Assembly (NCBI GenBank): GCA_945862325.1 | Contig: CAMAXZ010000047.1 | Coordinates: 1 to 32,614, forward strand | Reading direction: 5' to 3' | From: Klebsiella pneumoniae | Lineage (GTDB): Bacteria; Myxococcota_A; UBA796; SXON01 | Length of the DNA stretch: 32,614 bases | Shown here: positions 8,591 through 17,191 of the stretch, in pieces | How positions within the stretch are numbered: the first letter of the stretch is position 1 | Layout of the letters: each line of letters starts with the position of its first letter | The notes under the pieces: model-generated | Databases searched by the model: none | The model's input: only the letters and a program-made list of their open reading frames with translations | What the model was told of the DNA's origin: nothing | Translations under genes and position numbers: made by a program

Positions 8591-9487
8591 TCAGTCGATC
8601 GGCACGAGGGTGCGGTCGTCGTCGGTGTCCTCGTCGTCGACCGGCGCGGGGCCCACGCCGTCGCAGCGCAGCACGATGGCGGTGACGTTGTCGTCGGCGC
8701 CGGAGGCGATCGCGCGCTCCATCAGGGCCATGGCGCAGGCCGACGGGTCCGGCACATTGCCCACCACGTCGCCGATGAGCCCGTCCTCGACGCGCATCGT
8801 GACGCCGTCCGTACAGAGAACCACCCGATCTCCCTCGAAGATCGGGAAACTGCCCGTGTCGAGGCCCGGATCGATGCGGACCGCACGGTCGTCGCCGAGG
8901 CCCCGCGAGCCGTAGATGAAGTTCTGGGAGAGGTTGTTCGGGTGCGTGGGCGCCTGCCGATTGTCACGACGCGCGAACTCGGCGCGCGTGTGGTCGCGGG
9001 TGAGCCGCGACAACTGGCCCCGGCGCCACAGGTACAGGCGGCTGTCACCGACGTGCGACCAGTACACCCGCTCGCCGACGAGCCACACGACCGTGAGGGT
9101 CGTGCCCATGCGCACCTTGCCGTTGAGCGCGGCGCGCGCGTGCAAGCGTCGGTGCGCGTCGAGGAGGTAGTCCCGGAGCGCCGTCTCGGGGTCGCCCGAC
9201 GCGGGCACCTGGTAGAGCCGCGCGATCGCCTGGACGGCGGACGCGGACGCCACGTCGCCGTCTTCGTGGCCGCCCATCCCATCGGCCACGGCGAGCAGCA
9301 CCGTGGGGTTGGGCGGTACGACCGCCATCCGCTCGGCGTCGCCCTCCCGCCACACCGCGCGCCCGTCGCGGCAGATGAGGTAGTTGTCCTCGTTCTTCAC
9401 GCGACCGCCGCGCGTCGGCCCGAGGCCGATCGAGCACACCACCCCCAAGGAGTAGCGCGGTCGCCGCATCGGCCCGTGATCCGCCAA
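8591..9487 (-). CDS. PP2C-family Ser/Thr protein phosphatase
   Basis: This is a stand-alone PP2C phosphatase of 298 aa that removes phosphate from Ser/Thr residues and uses two metal ions. The motifs appear in order: GRVKNEDNY, VADGMGGHEDGD, GTTLTVVWL, HVGDSRLYLWR, LTRDHT, LCTDGVT and GADDNVTAIVL. The metal-binding Asp residues are all there. The start is a TTG directly after the stop of the upstream FHA gene (TGA-TTG), supported by GAGG 5 bases before it; an ATG at 9469 is the alternative. This arrangement implies translational coupling to the FHA protein. The acidic tail is a short extension. The neighbouring kinase is the obvious counter-enzyme. Confidence 0.93.
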   Translation of the reverse strand: MADHGPMRRPRYSLGVVCSIGLGPTRGGRVKNEDNYLICRDGRAVWREGDAERMAVVPPNPTVLLAVADGMGGHEDGDVASASAVQAIARLYQVPASGDPETALRDYLLDAHRRLHARAALNGKVRMGTTLTVVWLVGERVYWSHVGDSRLYLWRRGQLSRLTRDHTRAEFARRDNRQAPTHPNNLSQNFIYGSRGLGDDRAVRIDPGLDTGSFPIFEGDRVVLCTDGVTMRVEDGLIGDVVGNVPDPSACAMALMERAIASGADDNVTAIVLRCDGVGPAPVDDEDTDDDRTLVPID

Positions 9488-12400
9488 TCAGACCTCGAAC
9501 CGCCACACGGCGTTTCCGGCGAGGAGCGCGTCGCCCGGGCTGAGCTCGACGCGCGCGCCGTCCTCCGGGAACGTGCGCCAGCGCTCGCCGCCTTCCTTCA
9601 CGAAGAACGGCTGGAACTTGCCGTTCCGACCGCGGTAGGTCGCGAGGTAGCCGTCGATGCGGAGGGTCGCGCCGTCGTAGTTGAAGGTCGCCTCGACCGG
9701 ACCGATCCGAACGCGGCGGTCCGCCCGGCGGCCAAAGCCGAGGGTGAACAGCGCGGCGACGAGGCGGTCTTCGGTGTCGACCCGCAAGAGGCGGGCGCGC
9801 GGGTCGGGCAGCGTGGGGTCGACCACGACCCGCAGGGCGATGTCGAAGTCGGGGTCTCCCAGTTGGTCGCGCCGAACTATCGCGAGCGTGGCCCCGTCGA
9901 GCGCGTCGGTCGTCGGGACCTCGGCCCCCGCGACCTCGATGCGGGCGTCCTCGCCGCGGAGCACCGTGGCGCTGCCGCGCTTGCCGCGGACGTTCAGCTG
10001 CACGTAATCGACAGGCGTGAAGCGCTGGTCCGGCACCGCGCGGACCTCGGGGAGGACCACCCCGGCCCCGTGGTGATTGCCGACCGTCACCTCGCCGCTG
10101 ATCATCCAGCCGACGAGGACGAGGCGCGCCGGTCGGGCGAGCTCGAGCTGCCAGGTCTCTTCGTCCACCGACGCGACGCCCTCCGGCGCGACGTCGCTCA
10201 CCTCGACGAACAAGGGGGCTTCGTCGCGAGGAGCACGCGGCGGTTCGGGAGGTTCGACGCCGAATCCGGGCTCGTCGACGAGCATCGGCGGGGCCACCGC
10301 CGGCGCGAAGGGGGTGACGACCGGAGGCTTCGCGGGGCCGCGTCCCATGGCCGCCTGCGCCGGGGTGGAGCGCCCCAACGACAGAGGCGTCTGCGCGGCG
10401 GGCGCGGCGGGCGCGGCGGCACGGAGGCGATCCATCGGCGGGAGGGAGGGGGCGTCGATCGCGGAGCGCGGGGGGGCGGCGACGACCGACTGCGGTACCT
10501 CTGCGCCGCCAGCGAGGCCAACCGACGCGACGGGGCGAGGCGCAGGGCCACGCTCGCCGAGACCGACCGCCGCGGGGACGTCCATCGTGACCGGCCCAGC
10601 CCGCCCGAACGGCTCGAGGTCGTCGTCGAACACCTCGACCGCGGTGAACGGGAGGGTCGGCTCGCGCGCGGCGGCGCTCGGCTCCAGCAGCGGCGGCGCC
10701 GGCGGGAGGGTGGGCGCGGCCACCGGCGACAACGCGCTCTCGATCGGCGGATAACTCACTTGGAACAGGCAGTTCCCGACGAGCACCTCGTCGCCCGGGA
10801 GGAGCACGGCCTCGCGCGCGCCGTCCGACGCGCCTTCCCGCGGAGCGAGTGAGAGCACCGTCCCGCCGCGGCGCAGGAACGTGTGGCAGTGGCGGGCGAG
10901 CGAGCGCAGAACCGGCTCGCCGGAGAGATCGAACTCGGCGTGCTCGGACGCGACCATGATCGAGTCGGTGTAGAACCGGCTCTTGGGAATGTCGCCCGTG
11001 CGAGAGCGGATGGTGGCGCCGCCGCCGACCTGCGGGAGCCACGCGATGTTGTCGTTGTGGGGCTCGTCGGGGAGGCGGATCTTGCAGCGGCGGTCGCGAC
11101 CCACGCGGTGAGGCGCCCCGAAGTCGAGGTAGATGCCGGCACCGGGGCGACGGAGCTCGGCGAGGTACGGCCAGCCGTCGACGTCGACCCCCGACAGATC
11201 GCGGTACTGCAGCACGTTGCCGTCGACCTCGATGTCGATGGTGCCCGCGAGCGGCGTGGGCACGCCGACCTGCGCGGCGCGACCGGCGACCTTCACCGCG
11301 GCGTCGTGCACGACGAGGGACACCCTGGCGCCGCGCACGCGGAGCGTGGCGCGCGGCTCGACCATCTGCGTCGCGACGCGGCAGCCGGATCCGACGTAGA
11401 CGTCGTACCCTTCCATGAAGTTGGCGAAGTGCACCTTCTGCAGAAGGGCGCCGCGCTCCTGCACCGTGCAGATGCGCGCCTCGACCGCGTCCGGGATGAT
11501 CGTCTTCTGCATGCGCGCGCGGGCGGCGCTCTCGGACGACATCGACACGGACGCCGGCGTCGGCGCCGGGGCCTCGTCGCGCGCCATCACCGGGCTGAGG
11601 ACCGGGCCGCCCTCGCCGTGCTCGACCTCGAACACCATCGACGACCCGTCGAGCGGGACCTGCCGCTCGATGACCGCGAGCACGAGGTACGCGAGGGGGT
11701 TGCCCGTGCGCTCTGCGACCGTGAGCACGCTCGCGCCCCCGTCGAGCGCGTCGGAGCGCACGACGTAGCGGTCCTGCAGCTCCGGGCTGATCAAGTGGAC
11801 GAGGGTGCCGTCCGGGTACTGCTGCAGCCGGTACAGGCCCGGCTCGCGCAGCGCGGGGTGGTGGTAGTTGTCCAGCCAGTGGCGCCCGAGCGTGAAGAGG
11901 ATGTTGTCGGAGAACAGACGTCCGACCTCACGATATCCCTCCCACACCCCGGGGAGGTTGACGTGGATGGACAACACGGGGCGGCTGCGGGGGCCGGGAC
12001 CCGAGTACAGGTTGGGGAGCAGCCCGGTGACGAATTCGCCCGGGCCGAGCCCGAACGACTGGCCGAGCATCTCGGGGCTGCCGTCCTCGACGAAGCGGAA
12101 GCGGAGCGGGCGGGTGCCGTAGAGGAGCTCGAATCGCTCCTTGTCGGCCCAACCGACGAACTTGTCGCCCAACATCTCCGCGGAGCGCTGGGTCCAACCT
12201 TCGGAAGCTCCGACCCCGGCACGCTGCGCGTCCGCGGAGTTGAGCACCACGAGGACGTCGGTGAAGGACGCGACGCCATCGGCGCGCTCGGCCTGGAGGT
12301 GCGCCCGAAGCCCCCCACGACCCTGGTAGCTGGCGGTGGACCACAGCGCGCCGGGCGTCGCGACGAGATCCTCGTCGGTGCGGTGCTTTCGGAGCCGGGA

Positions 12401-12514
12401 CGCGTAGAATGCGCTCGCCGGGTCCGAATCGATGACCACCTCGGCCCCGCCGGACAGCCCCTGCGTGCGGTCCGTCGAGAAGATGCGCGAGATGAAGTCG
12501 GACAACTGCGCCAT
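9488..12514 (-). CDS. Large multi-FHA-module protein (1008 aa)
   Basis: I chose the ATG at 12514 (MAQLSDFISRIF) because GGAG lies 6 bases upstream. Residues 1 to about 330 form an N-terminal domain of unknown type. A central FHA domain (about 455-590) has GRDRRCKIRLPD and the SEHA phosphothreonine-recognition motif, and ends LLPGDEVLVGNCLFQVSY. A Pro/Ala-rich linker (about 590-770) follows. The last 240 residues hold two further modules of similar make-up: one around VTVGNHHGAGVVLPE, and one around RRVRIGPVEATFNYDG that ends LSPGDALLAGNAVWRFEV. That ending mirrors the central FHA, but these modules lack the G-R...S-x-x-H signature. FHA domains bind phosphothreonine, so this protein is a likely partner or substrate of the adjacent kinase and PP2C phosphatase. 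No type VI secretion genes are present. Confidence 0.85.
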   Translation of the reverse strand: MAQLSDFISRIFSTDRTQGLSGGAEVVIDSDPASAFYASRLRKHRTDEDLVATPGALWSTASYQGRGGLRAHLQAERADGVASFTDVLVVLNSADAQRAGVGASEGWTQRSAEMLGDKFVGWADKERFELLYGTRPLRFRFVEDGSPEMLGQSFGLGPGEFVTGLLPNLYSGPGPRSRPVLSIHVNLPGVWEGYREVGRLFSDNILFTLGRHWLDNYHHPALREPGLYRLQQYPDGTLVHLISPELQDRYVVRSDALDGGASVLTVAERTGNPLAYLVLAVIERQVPLDGSSMVFEVEHGEGGPVLSPVMARDEAPAPTPASVSMSSESAARARMQKTIIPDAVEARICTVQERGALLQKVHFANFMEGYDVYVGSGCRVATQMVEPRATLRVRGARVSLVVHDAAVKVAGRAAQVGVPTPLAGTIDIEVDGNVLQYRDLSGVDVDGWPYLAELRRPGAGIYLDFGAPHRVGRDRRCKIRLPDEPHNDNIAWLPQVGGGATIRSRTGDIPKSRFYTDSIMVASEHAEFDLSGEPVLRSLARHCHTFLRRGGTVLSLAPREGASDGAREAVLLPGDEVLVGNCLFQVSYPPIESALSPVAAPTLPPAPPLLEPSAAAREPTLPFTAVEVFDDDLEPFGRAGPVTMDVPAAVGLGERGPAPRPVASVGLAGGAEVPQSVVAAPPRSAIDAPSLPPMDRLRAAAPAAPAAQTPLSLGRSTPAQAAMGRGPAKPPVVTPFAPAVAPPMLVDEPGFGVEPPEPPRAPRDEAPLFVEVSDVAPEGVASVDEETWQLELARPARLVLVGWMISGEVTVGNHHGAGVVLPEVRAVPDQRFTPVDYVQLNVRGKRGSATVLRGEDARIEVAGAEVPTTDALDGATLAIVRRDQLGDPDFDIALRVVVDPTLPDPRARLLRVDTEDRLVAALFTLGFGRRADRRVRIGPVEATFNYDGATLRIDGYLATYRGRNGKFQPFFVKEGGERWRTFPEDGARVELSPGDALLAGNAVWRFEV

Positions 12515-12549
12515 TGGCGTCTCCGTGCGGGAGAAGTACGCAACGCCGC

Positions 12550-12603
12550 ATCCTATCGCGTTTCGCGCGACGGGCCGGCGAGCGGGTCCGTTTCTGATAG
12601 GCT
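12550..12603. promoter_or_regulatory. Divergent -10 boxes between the FHA and DUF1015 genes
   Basis: The 110-base divergent spacer holds GATAGGAT on the minus strand (-10 TAGGAT at 12555-12550) and GATAGGCT on the plus strand (-10 TAGGCT at 12598-12603). They form an inverted repeat around the middle of the spacer. Both predicted starts leave a short leader (about 15-30 bases) carrying GGAG. No good -35 is visible for either, so this is tentative. Confidence 0.35.
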
Positions 12604-12624
12604 CCAAGCCTCCCCGGAGCCCAC

Positions 12625-13842
12625 GTGAGCCGTATCGTCCCTTTCCGCGCCGTGCGCGCAGCGTCCGCCGTCGCCCCGCAGGTCATCGCGCCCCCCTACG
12701 ACGTCATGTCCGAGGCCGAGGCGCGCGCCATCGTCGCCGCGAATCCCCACAGCTTCGTGCGGGTGAGCCGGCCCGAGTCGGTCATGCCCTCCGGCGCCGA
12801 CAGCCACGCCCCGGAGGCCTACGCCACCGCGCGCGCGCAGGTCGAAGCGATGTTCGCCGAGGGCCTGCTCACCCAGGACGACACGCCCTCCTACTACCTG
12901 TACGGGCAGACCTGGCGCGGCCGCACGCAGATCGGCCTCGTCGCCGGGTTCTCGGTGGACGAGTACGACGCCGGGCTCATCAAGAAGCACGAGTTCACGC
13001 GCCCCGACAAGGAGAAGGACCGCGTCGATCACATCGACGCCACCGGGCTCCAGTCCGGCATGGTGTTCCTCGCCTACCGAGACAGCGCCGCGCTCAACGC
13101 CTGCATCTCCCGGCTCGCCCAGGCGGTCCCCGAGTGGCGCGTCGCCACCGAAGACGAGGTGGAGCATGTCCTCTGGCGCGTGTCCGACCCCACCGACGTC
13201 GCCGCGGTGACCGCCGCGGCCGCCGAGCTGCCGCACGTGTACGTCGCCGACGGGCATCACCGCAGCGCGGCCGCGTCGATCGTCCATCGCCAGCGGAGCG
13301 GTCGCCCGGGCACCCACGGCGCGTTCCTCGCCGGCCTCTTCCCCGCCTCCTCGCTCGAGATCCTCGCGTACAACCGCGCGGTGCGCGACCTGAACGGCCA
13401 CACGTCGGCGTCCCTCCTCGCGAGCATCGCGGCGCACTACGACGTGGCGCCGGCCGAGGGCCCGGTGCCCGCCGCCCGCGGAAACGTCACGATGTACCTC
13501 GATGGTAGCTGGCACCTCCTCACGGCGCGCGACGTTCCGGCCGACCCGGTGGCCCGCCTCGACGTGTCGATCCTGCAGGACCGCGTGCTGCGCCCCCTGC
13601 TCGGCATCGACAACCCGCGCACCGACAAGCGCATCGACTTCATCGGCGGCATTCGCGGCTGGGCGGAGCTCGTGAAGCTCGTGGACGCCGGCACCCACGC
13701 GGTCGCGTTCCACATGTACCCGACGTCGCTCGGCGAGCTGTTCGACGTCGCGGACAGCGGGCAGGTGATGCCGCCGAAGTCCACCTGGTTCGAGCCGAAG
13801 CTTCGCGACGCCGTCGCGATGCACCGCATCGATCCGGAGTGA
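12625..13842 (+). CDS. DUF1015 family protein
   Basis: The protein has 405 aa. The family signatures are clear: APPYDVMSEAEARAI near the N-terminus, IKKHEFTRPDKEKDR with HIDATGLQSGMVFLAY, and ADGHHRSAAA. The biochemical function of DUF1015 is not established to my knowledge. In other genomes it is often near serine-biosynthesis genes, but none are here. It is probably cytoplasmic, since no signal or membrane segment is seen. The start is a GTG with GGAG 5 bases upstream. The stop is only 6 bases from the convergent cytochrome gene. Confidence 0.88.
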   Translation: MSRIVPFRAVRAASAVAPQVIAPPYDVMSEAEARAIVAANPHSFVRVSRPESVMPSGADSHAPEAYATARAQVEAMFAEGLLTQDDTPSYYLYGQTWRGRTQIGLVAGFSVDEYDAGLIKKHEFTRPDKEKDRVDHIDATGLQSGMVFLAYRDSAALNACISRLAQAVPEWRVATEDEVEHVLWRVSDPTDVAAVTAAAAELPHVYVADGHHRSAAASIVHRQRSGRPGTHGAFLAGLFPASSLEILAYNRAVRDLNGHTSASLLASIAAHYDVAPAEGPVPAARGNVTMYLDGSWHLLTARDVPADPVARLDVSILQDRVLRPLLGIDNPRTDKRIDFIGGIRGWAELVKLVDAGTHAVAFHMYPTSLGELFDVADSGQVMPPKSTWFEPKLRDAVAMHRIDPE

Positions 13843-13848
13843 GGGCGC

Positions 13849-14139
13849 TCAGTTCTGGCCGAACGACGCCCTGAGCCACGCGATGAGGTCGGCGAGCTCC
13901 TGGTCCTCGAGGGAGGCCGGGGGCATCTCGCCCACGCCCTCGACGACGGCCGCCTCGATGGCGTCGTCCGACATCTCCGGCACCCGGATCGAGAGGTCCG
14001 CGGCGTCGTTCGCCGCGAGCTTGCCGTCGGCGCCGTGACACCCGGCGCAGTGCTGATCGAACACGAGCTGCCCGGACGAGGCGTCCCCGTCGAGCCTCGG
14101 GGCCTCGTTGCACCCCGCGAACAGCAGCCACCACAGCAT
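13849..14139 (-). CDS. Small c-type cytochrome lipoprotein
   Basis: This is a 96-aa protein. The N-terminus MLWWLLFAGC is a very short lipoprotein signal with lipobox FAGC (C10). A single haem-c motif, CAGCH, follows, preceded by GQLVFDQHC as usual for class I cytochromes. The probable sixth ligand is the Met in GEMPPAS. The ending LADLIAWLRASF is typical of small cytochrome c domains. I chose the ATG at 14139 for AGGGG 5 bases upstream. It lies 25 bases after uvrC on the same strand, so it may be read from the uvrC transcript, which is an odd pairing of functions. It should act as a periplasmic, membrane-tethered electron carrier. Confidence 0.88.
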   Translation of the reverse strand: MLWWLLFAGCNEAPRLDGDASSGQLVFDQHCAGCHGADGKLAANDAADLSIRVPEMSDDAIEAAVVEGVGEMPPASLEDQELADLIAWLRASFGQN

Positions 14140-14164
14140 GCGAACCCCTGACGCCACTCTACCG

Positions 14165-16015
14165 TCAATCGTCGAGGGACGACACGGTCGGGGTGCCGGC
14201 TCGGCGGTGCAGGGCACCCCACACGCGGCGCGCGATGCCCGCGCCGATGCCGGGGACCGCCGCGATGGCGTCGGGGTCGGCCTCACGGATCGCCTTGACC
14301 GAGCCGAAGTGCTTCAGCAGCGCCTGGCGGCGCGCCGGCCCGACGCCGGGCAGCTCCTGCAGCTCGCTCTGGAGGGCCGAGCGCGACCGCGTCTTGCGAT
14401 GGAAGCCGATCGCGGTGCGGTGGGCCTCGTCGCGGAGGTGTTGAAGCAGGCGCAAGGTGGGGTGGTTCTCAGGGAGGATGACGGGCTCGGGCGTGCCCCG
14501 GAGCACGATCTTGTCGACGGCGTCGCGATCGCCGCGACGGCGCTCGGTGCGCGGCTTCGAGAGGCCGATGATCGCCTGATCGACCAGGCCCAGCTCCGCG
14601 AGCACGTCCTCGGCCGCGCTGAGCTGACCGCGCCCGCCGTCCACCACGATGAGGTCCGGCAGGGTGCCCTCCTCCATGCCGCGCCGCAGGCGTCGGCCGA
14701 GAATCTCCCGCATCGTCGCGTAGTCGTCGGCGCCGACCACGGTCTTGACCTTGTACCGTCGGTACTCGGGCCGGTCCGGTCGCCCGTCGGTGAACACGAC
14801 CTGGCTCGCCACCGGGTCTTCGCCCAGCAGGTTCGAGTTGTCGAAACACTCGATCCGCCACGGCGCCGTGTCGAGCCCGACGAGCTCCGCGAGCCCATCG
14901 AGCGCGCGGCCGATCCGGTCCGCCTCGGAGTTGGTAGTGAGAAACCTTGCTTTCGCCGCATCCTCCGCGAGCTCGAGGATCCGCGCCTTGTCCCCCCGTA
15001 CCGGCACCGCGAGCTTGACCACCGCGCCGCGTCGCTCCGCGAGCAGCTCGGCGAGGGCGCCGTCATCCGCGGGCAGCACCGGCAGGAGCACCTCCGGCGG
15101 CACCTCCGCGCCGTCGTAGAATTCGTTGACGAACGTCGACAAGAGCTCCGGATCGTCCGCGATCTCCCCTTCGAAGGGGAAGGTTCGCGGCTCCCGGACC
15201 ATGCCGCCGCGCACGGGCACGGACGCGACGACGCCTCGGTCCCCCTCGCGGTAGAGGGCCCACACGTCGCGATCGCCGAGGCGCACGTCGACCACCGCCT
15301 GCACCTGCAACGCGGATTGTACGCTCTTGAGGGTGTCCCGTACCCGCGCGGCCTCCTCGAAGCGCTCCGCTTCGGCCGCGGCCATCATCCGACGCTCGAG
15401 CCGCGTCGAGAGCTCCCGGTTCTTGCCGCTCAGGAACAGCATCGCGTCCTGCAGCACATCGTCGTATTGCGCGGGCGTGCACAGTTGGACACACGGCGCG
15501 ACGCACCGGTGCATCTGGTGGAGCAGGCACGGCCGACGCCGCGTCTCGAGCACGGCATCTGTGCAGGTTCGGAGCGGAAAGTTCCGATGGAGGTACTGCA
15601 TCGTGCGACGCGCCGCGGTGGCGGTCGCGTAGGGTCCGAAGTACCGGGCGCCGTCGTCCTTGATGCGGCGGACCAGGGTGAACCGCGGCCACGGCGAGCG
15701 CGTGTCGACGCGGACGTGCAGGAAGTTCTTGTCGTCGCGAAGCTTGGTGTTGTACCGCGGGCGATGCTGCTTGATGAGGCTGTTCTCGAGGATCAGCGCC
15801 TCTTTCTCGTTCCGGACCGGCACGACTTCGACGCTGCGGGCGGCGACCACGAGGAACCGCACCATCGTCCGCTCGTCGTGGCCCTGGAGGTACTGTTTGA
15901 CGCGCGCCCGCAGATTGCCGGCCTTGCCGACGTACAGCACGACACCGTCGCGGTCCTTGAACAGGTAGACGCCCGGCTCCTGCGGCAGCGCCTCCGCTTG
16001 TGCGACCAGATCCAT
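14165..16015 (-). CDS. uvrC: Excinuclease ABC subunit C
   Basis: UvrC makes the dual incisions in nucleotide excision repair together with UvrB. At 616 aa it is the normal length. The GIY-YIG nuclease is at about residues 14-43 (PGVYLFKDRDGVVLYVGKAG). A UVR/UvrB-binding motif follows (around residue 215, ERRMMAAAEAERFEEAARVRD). The RNase H-like nuclease domain has ECFDNSN and DLIVVDGGRGQL. The tandem helix-hairpin-helix end has LPGVGPARRQALLKHFGS and VPGIGAGIARRVW. There are two Cys pairs near residues 155-175. It is divergent from the patatin gene, 42 bases apart. Confidence 0.96.
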   Translation of the reverse strand: MDLVAQAEALPQEPGVYLFKDRDGVVLYVGKAGNLRARVKQYLQGHDERTMVRFLVVAARSVEVVPVRNEKEALILENSLIKQHRPRYNTKLRDDKNFLHVRVDTRSPWPRFTLVRRIKDDGARYFGPYATATAARRTMQYLHRNFPLRTCTDAVLETRRRPCLLHQMHRCVAPCVQLCTPAQYDDVLQDAMLFLSGKNRELSTRLERRMMAAAEAERFEEAARVRDTLKSVQSALQVQAVVDVRLGDRDVWALYREGDRGVVASVPVRGGMVREPRTFPFEGEIADDPELLSTFVNEFYDGAEVPPEVLLPVLPADDGALAELLAERRGAVVKLAVPVRGDKARILELAEDAAKARFLTTNSEADRIGRALDGLAELVGLDTAPWRIECFDNSNLLGEDPVASQVVFTDGRPDRPEYRRYKVKTVVGADDYATMREILGRRLRRGMEEGTLPDLIVVDGGRGQLSAAEDVLAELGLVDQAIIGLSKPRTERRRGDRDAVDKIVLRGTPEPVILPENHPTLRLLQHLRDEAHRTAIGFHRKTRSRSALQSELQELPGVGPARRQALLKHFGSVKAIREADPDAIAAVPGIGAGIARRVWGALHRRAGTPTVSSLDD

Positions 16016-16045
16016 CCCCCGCCCCTATCCGCCGTGCCGATCGGC

Positions 16046-16051
16046 TACCCT
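16046..16051 (+). promoter_or_regulatory. Candidate -10 box for a leaderless patatin transcript
   Basis: TACCCT, preceded by CGGC, ends 6 bases before the patatin ATG at 16058, with no ribosome-binding site between. The same CGGCTACCC word occurs at the same distance before the histidine kinase start at 23348. No good -35 is visible here. Confidence 0.3.
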
Positions 16052-16057
16052 TCCCCG

Positions 16058-17191
16058 ATGCGAGGGTTCGTCCTGTCCGGCGGCGGCGCGCGAGGCGCCT
16101 ACGAAGCCGGTGTGCTGCGGTACGTACTGGACGATCTGCCCCGTCGGTTCGGCTTCCCGACCGCGCCGCACGTCATCACGGGCACGAGCATCGGCGCGAT
16201 CACCGGCGCGTGGGTCGGCGCGACCGGCGCGCAGGGCATCCGCACCTTGTCGCACATCTGGCAGACCCTGACGGTCGACCGTGTGTACACCCTCAACGCG
16301 CGGGACCTCCTCCGGGTCCCCGAGCTGATGTTCGGCTACGGGCCACGCGCCGGGCTGCTCGATCCGAGCCCGCTCCGAGAGTTCGTGGAACAGGCGCTGC
16401 CGTGGGACGCCTTCCGCGCGCGGATCGACAGCGGCGGCCTTCGCGCCTTCGTCTGCGCGGCGACCGACGTGGCGTCCGGGTACTGCACGCTGTGGGTCGA
16501 CGGCCAGCCCCTCGGTCAGTCCCACCCGACCACGGTGGTGCGCGCCACCCACGTCGGCCCGGAGCACGTGCTCGCGTCCGCGGCGATCCCCCTCATCTTC
16601 CCGCCGGTCAGCGCGGAGGGCCGTTGGTACGCCGATGGCGCGCTGCGGCAGAACACCCCCCTGTCGCCCGCGGTCGCGCTCGGCGTGACGCGCGCGCTCG
16701 TCGTCGGCGTCAAGAAGAACCGCGTCCCCGAGGCCGGCACGACGGACGCGCCCGCGCCGACACCGGGCTTCCTCGCTGGCAAGGCGCTGAACGCGTTGAT
16801 GCTCGACCCGGTGGAAGAGGACCTTCGACGTCTCCGATCGATGAACGAGCTGCTCGCGTGGGGCTCCCGGGCCTACCCCGACTTCGAGTCGCGCCTGCGC
16901 GCGGAGCACCGCCCGTACCGTCAGGTCCGCGTCGTGCACGTTTGCCCGAGCGAAGACCTCGGGCGCATGGCGGCCGTCCTGTACCGTGACGCGGACGAGC
17001 GCCTGCCATGGGCGACCCGAATGCTCCTCCGCACGATCGGGGCTCAAGAGTCCGACGGGGAAGCCGACCTTTTGAGTTACCTGCTCTTCGATCACGCGTT
17101 CACCGGCGCGCTGGAGCGCCTCGGCTGGGAAGACGCCCGCCGCCGAGAAGACGAGCTCGTCGAACTATTCCAACCGGAGCCCGCCCCATGA
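16058..17191 (+). CDS. Patatin-like phospholipase
   Basis: This is a 377-aa Ser-Asp dyad lipid acyl hydrolase. The motifs are the oxyanion glycine-rich SGGGARGAYEAGVL (7-20), the nucleophile elbow GTSIG (S44) and the catalytic Asp in DGA (D193). There is no signal peptide, so it is cytoplasmic or exported by another route. The frame is open far upstream, but the conserved glycine-rich motif begins six residues after this ATG, so the start is secure. Its stop overlaps the start of the next lipoprotein gene (ATGA), which implies coupled translation. The C-terminal 130 residues (after about 245) are a family-variable helical region. Confidence 0.92.
   Translation: MRGFVLSGGGARGAYEAGVLRYVLDDLPRRFGFPTAPHVITGTSIGAITGAWVGATGAQGIRTLSHIWQTLTVDRVYTLNARDLLRVPELMFGYGPRAGLLDPSPLREFVEQALPWDAFRARIDSGGLRAFVCAATDVASGYCTLWVDGQPLGQSHPTTVVRATHVGPEHVLASAAIPLIFPPVSAEGRWYADGALRQNTPLSPAVALGVTRALVVGVKKNRVPEAGTTDAPAPTPGFLAGKALNALMLDPVEEDLRRLRSMNELLAWGSRAYPDFESRLRAEHRPYRQVRVVHVCPSEDLGRMAAVLYRDADERLPWATRMLLRTIGAQESDGEADLLSYLLFDHAFTGALERLGWEDARRREDELVELFQPEPAP

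Noticed and set aside
8591..12514. Part of a type VI secretion regulatory cluster (kinase, phosphatase, FHA)
   Set aside because: The trio resembles PpkA/PppA/Fha, but no secretion genes are in the window and the FHA protein has a different architecture.
14108..16057. Upstream extension of the patatin frame by some 650 codons
   Set aside because: It is antisense to uvrC and has no conserved sequence; the patatin motif begins right after the ATG at 16058.
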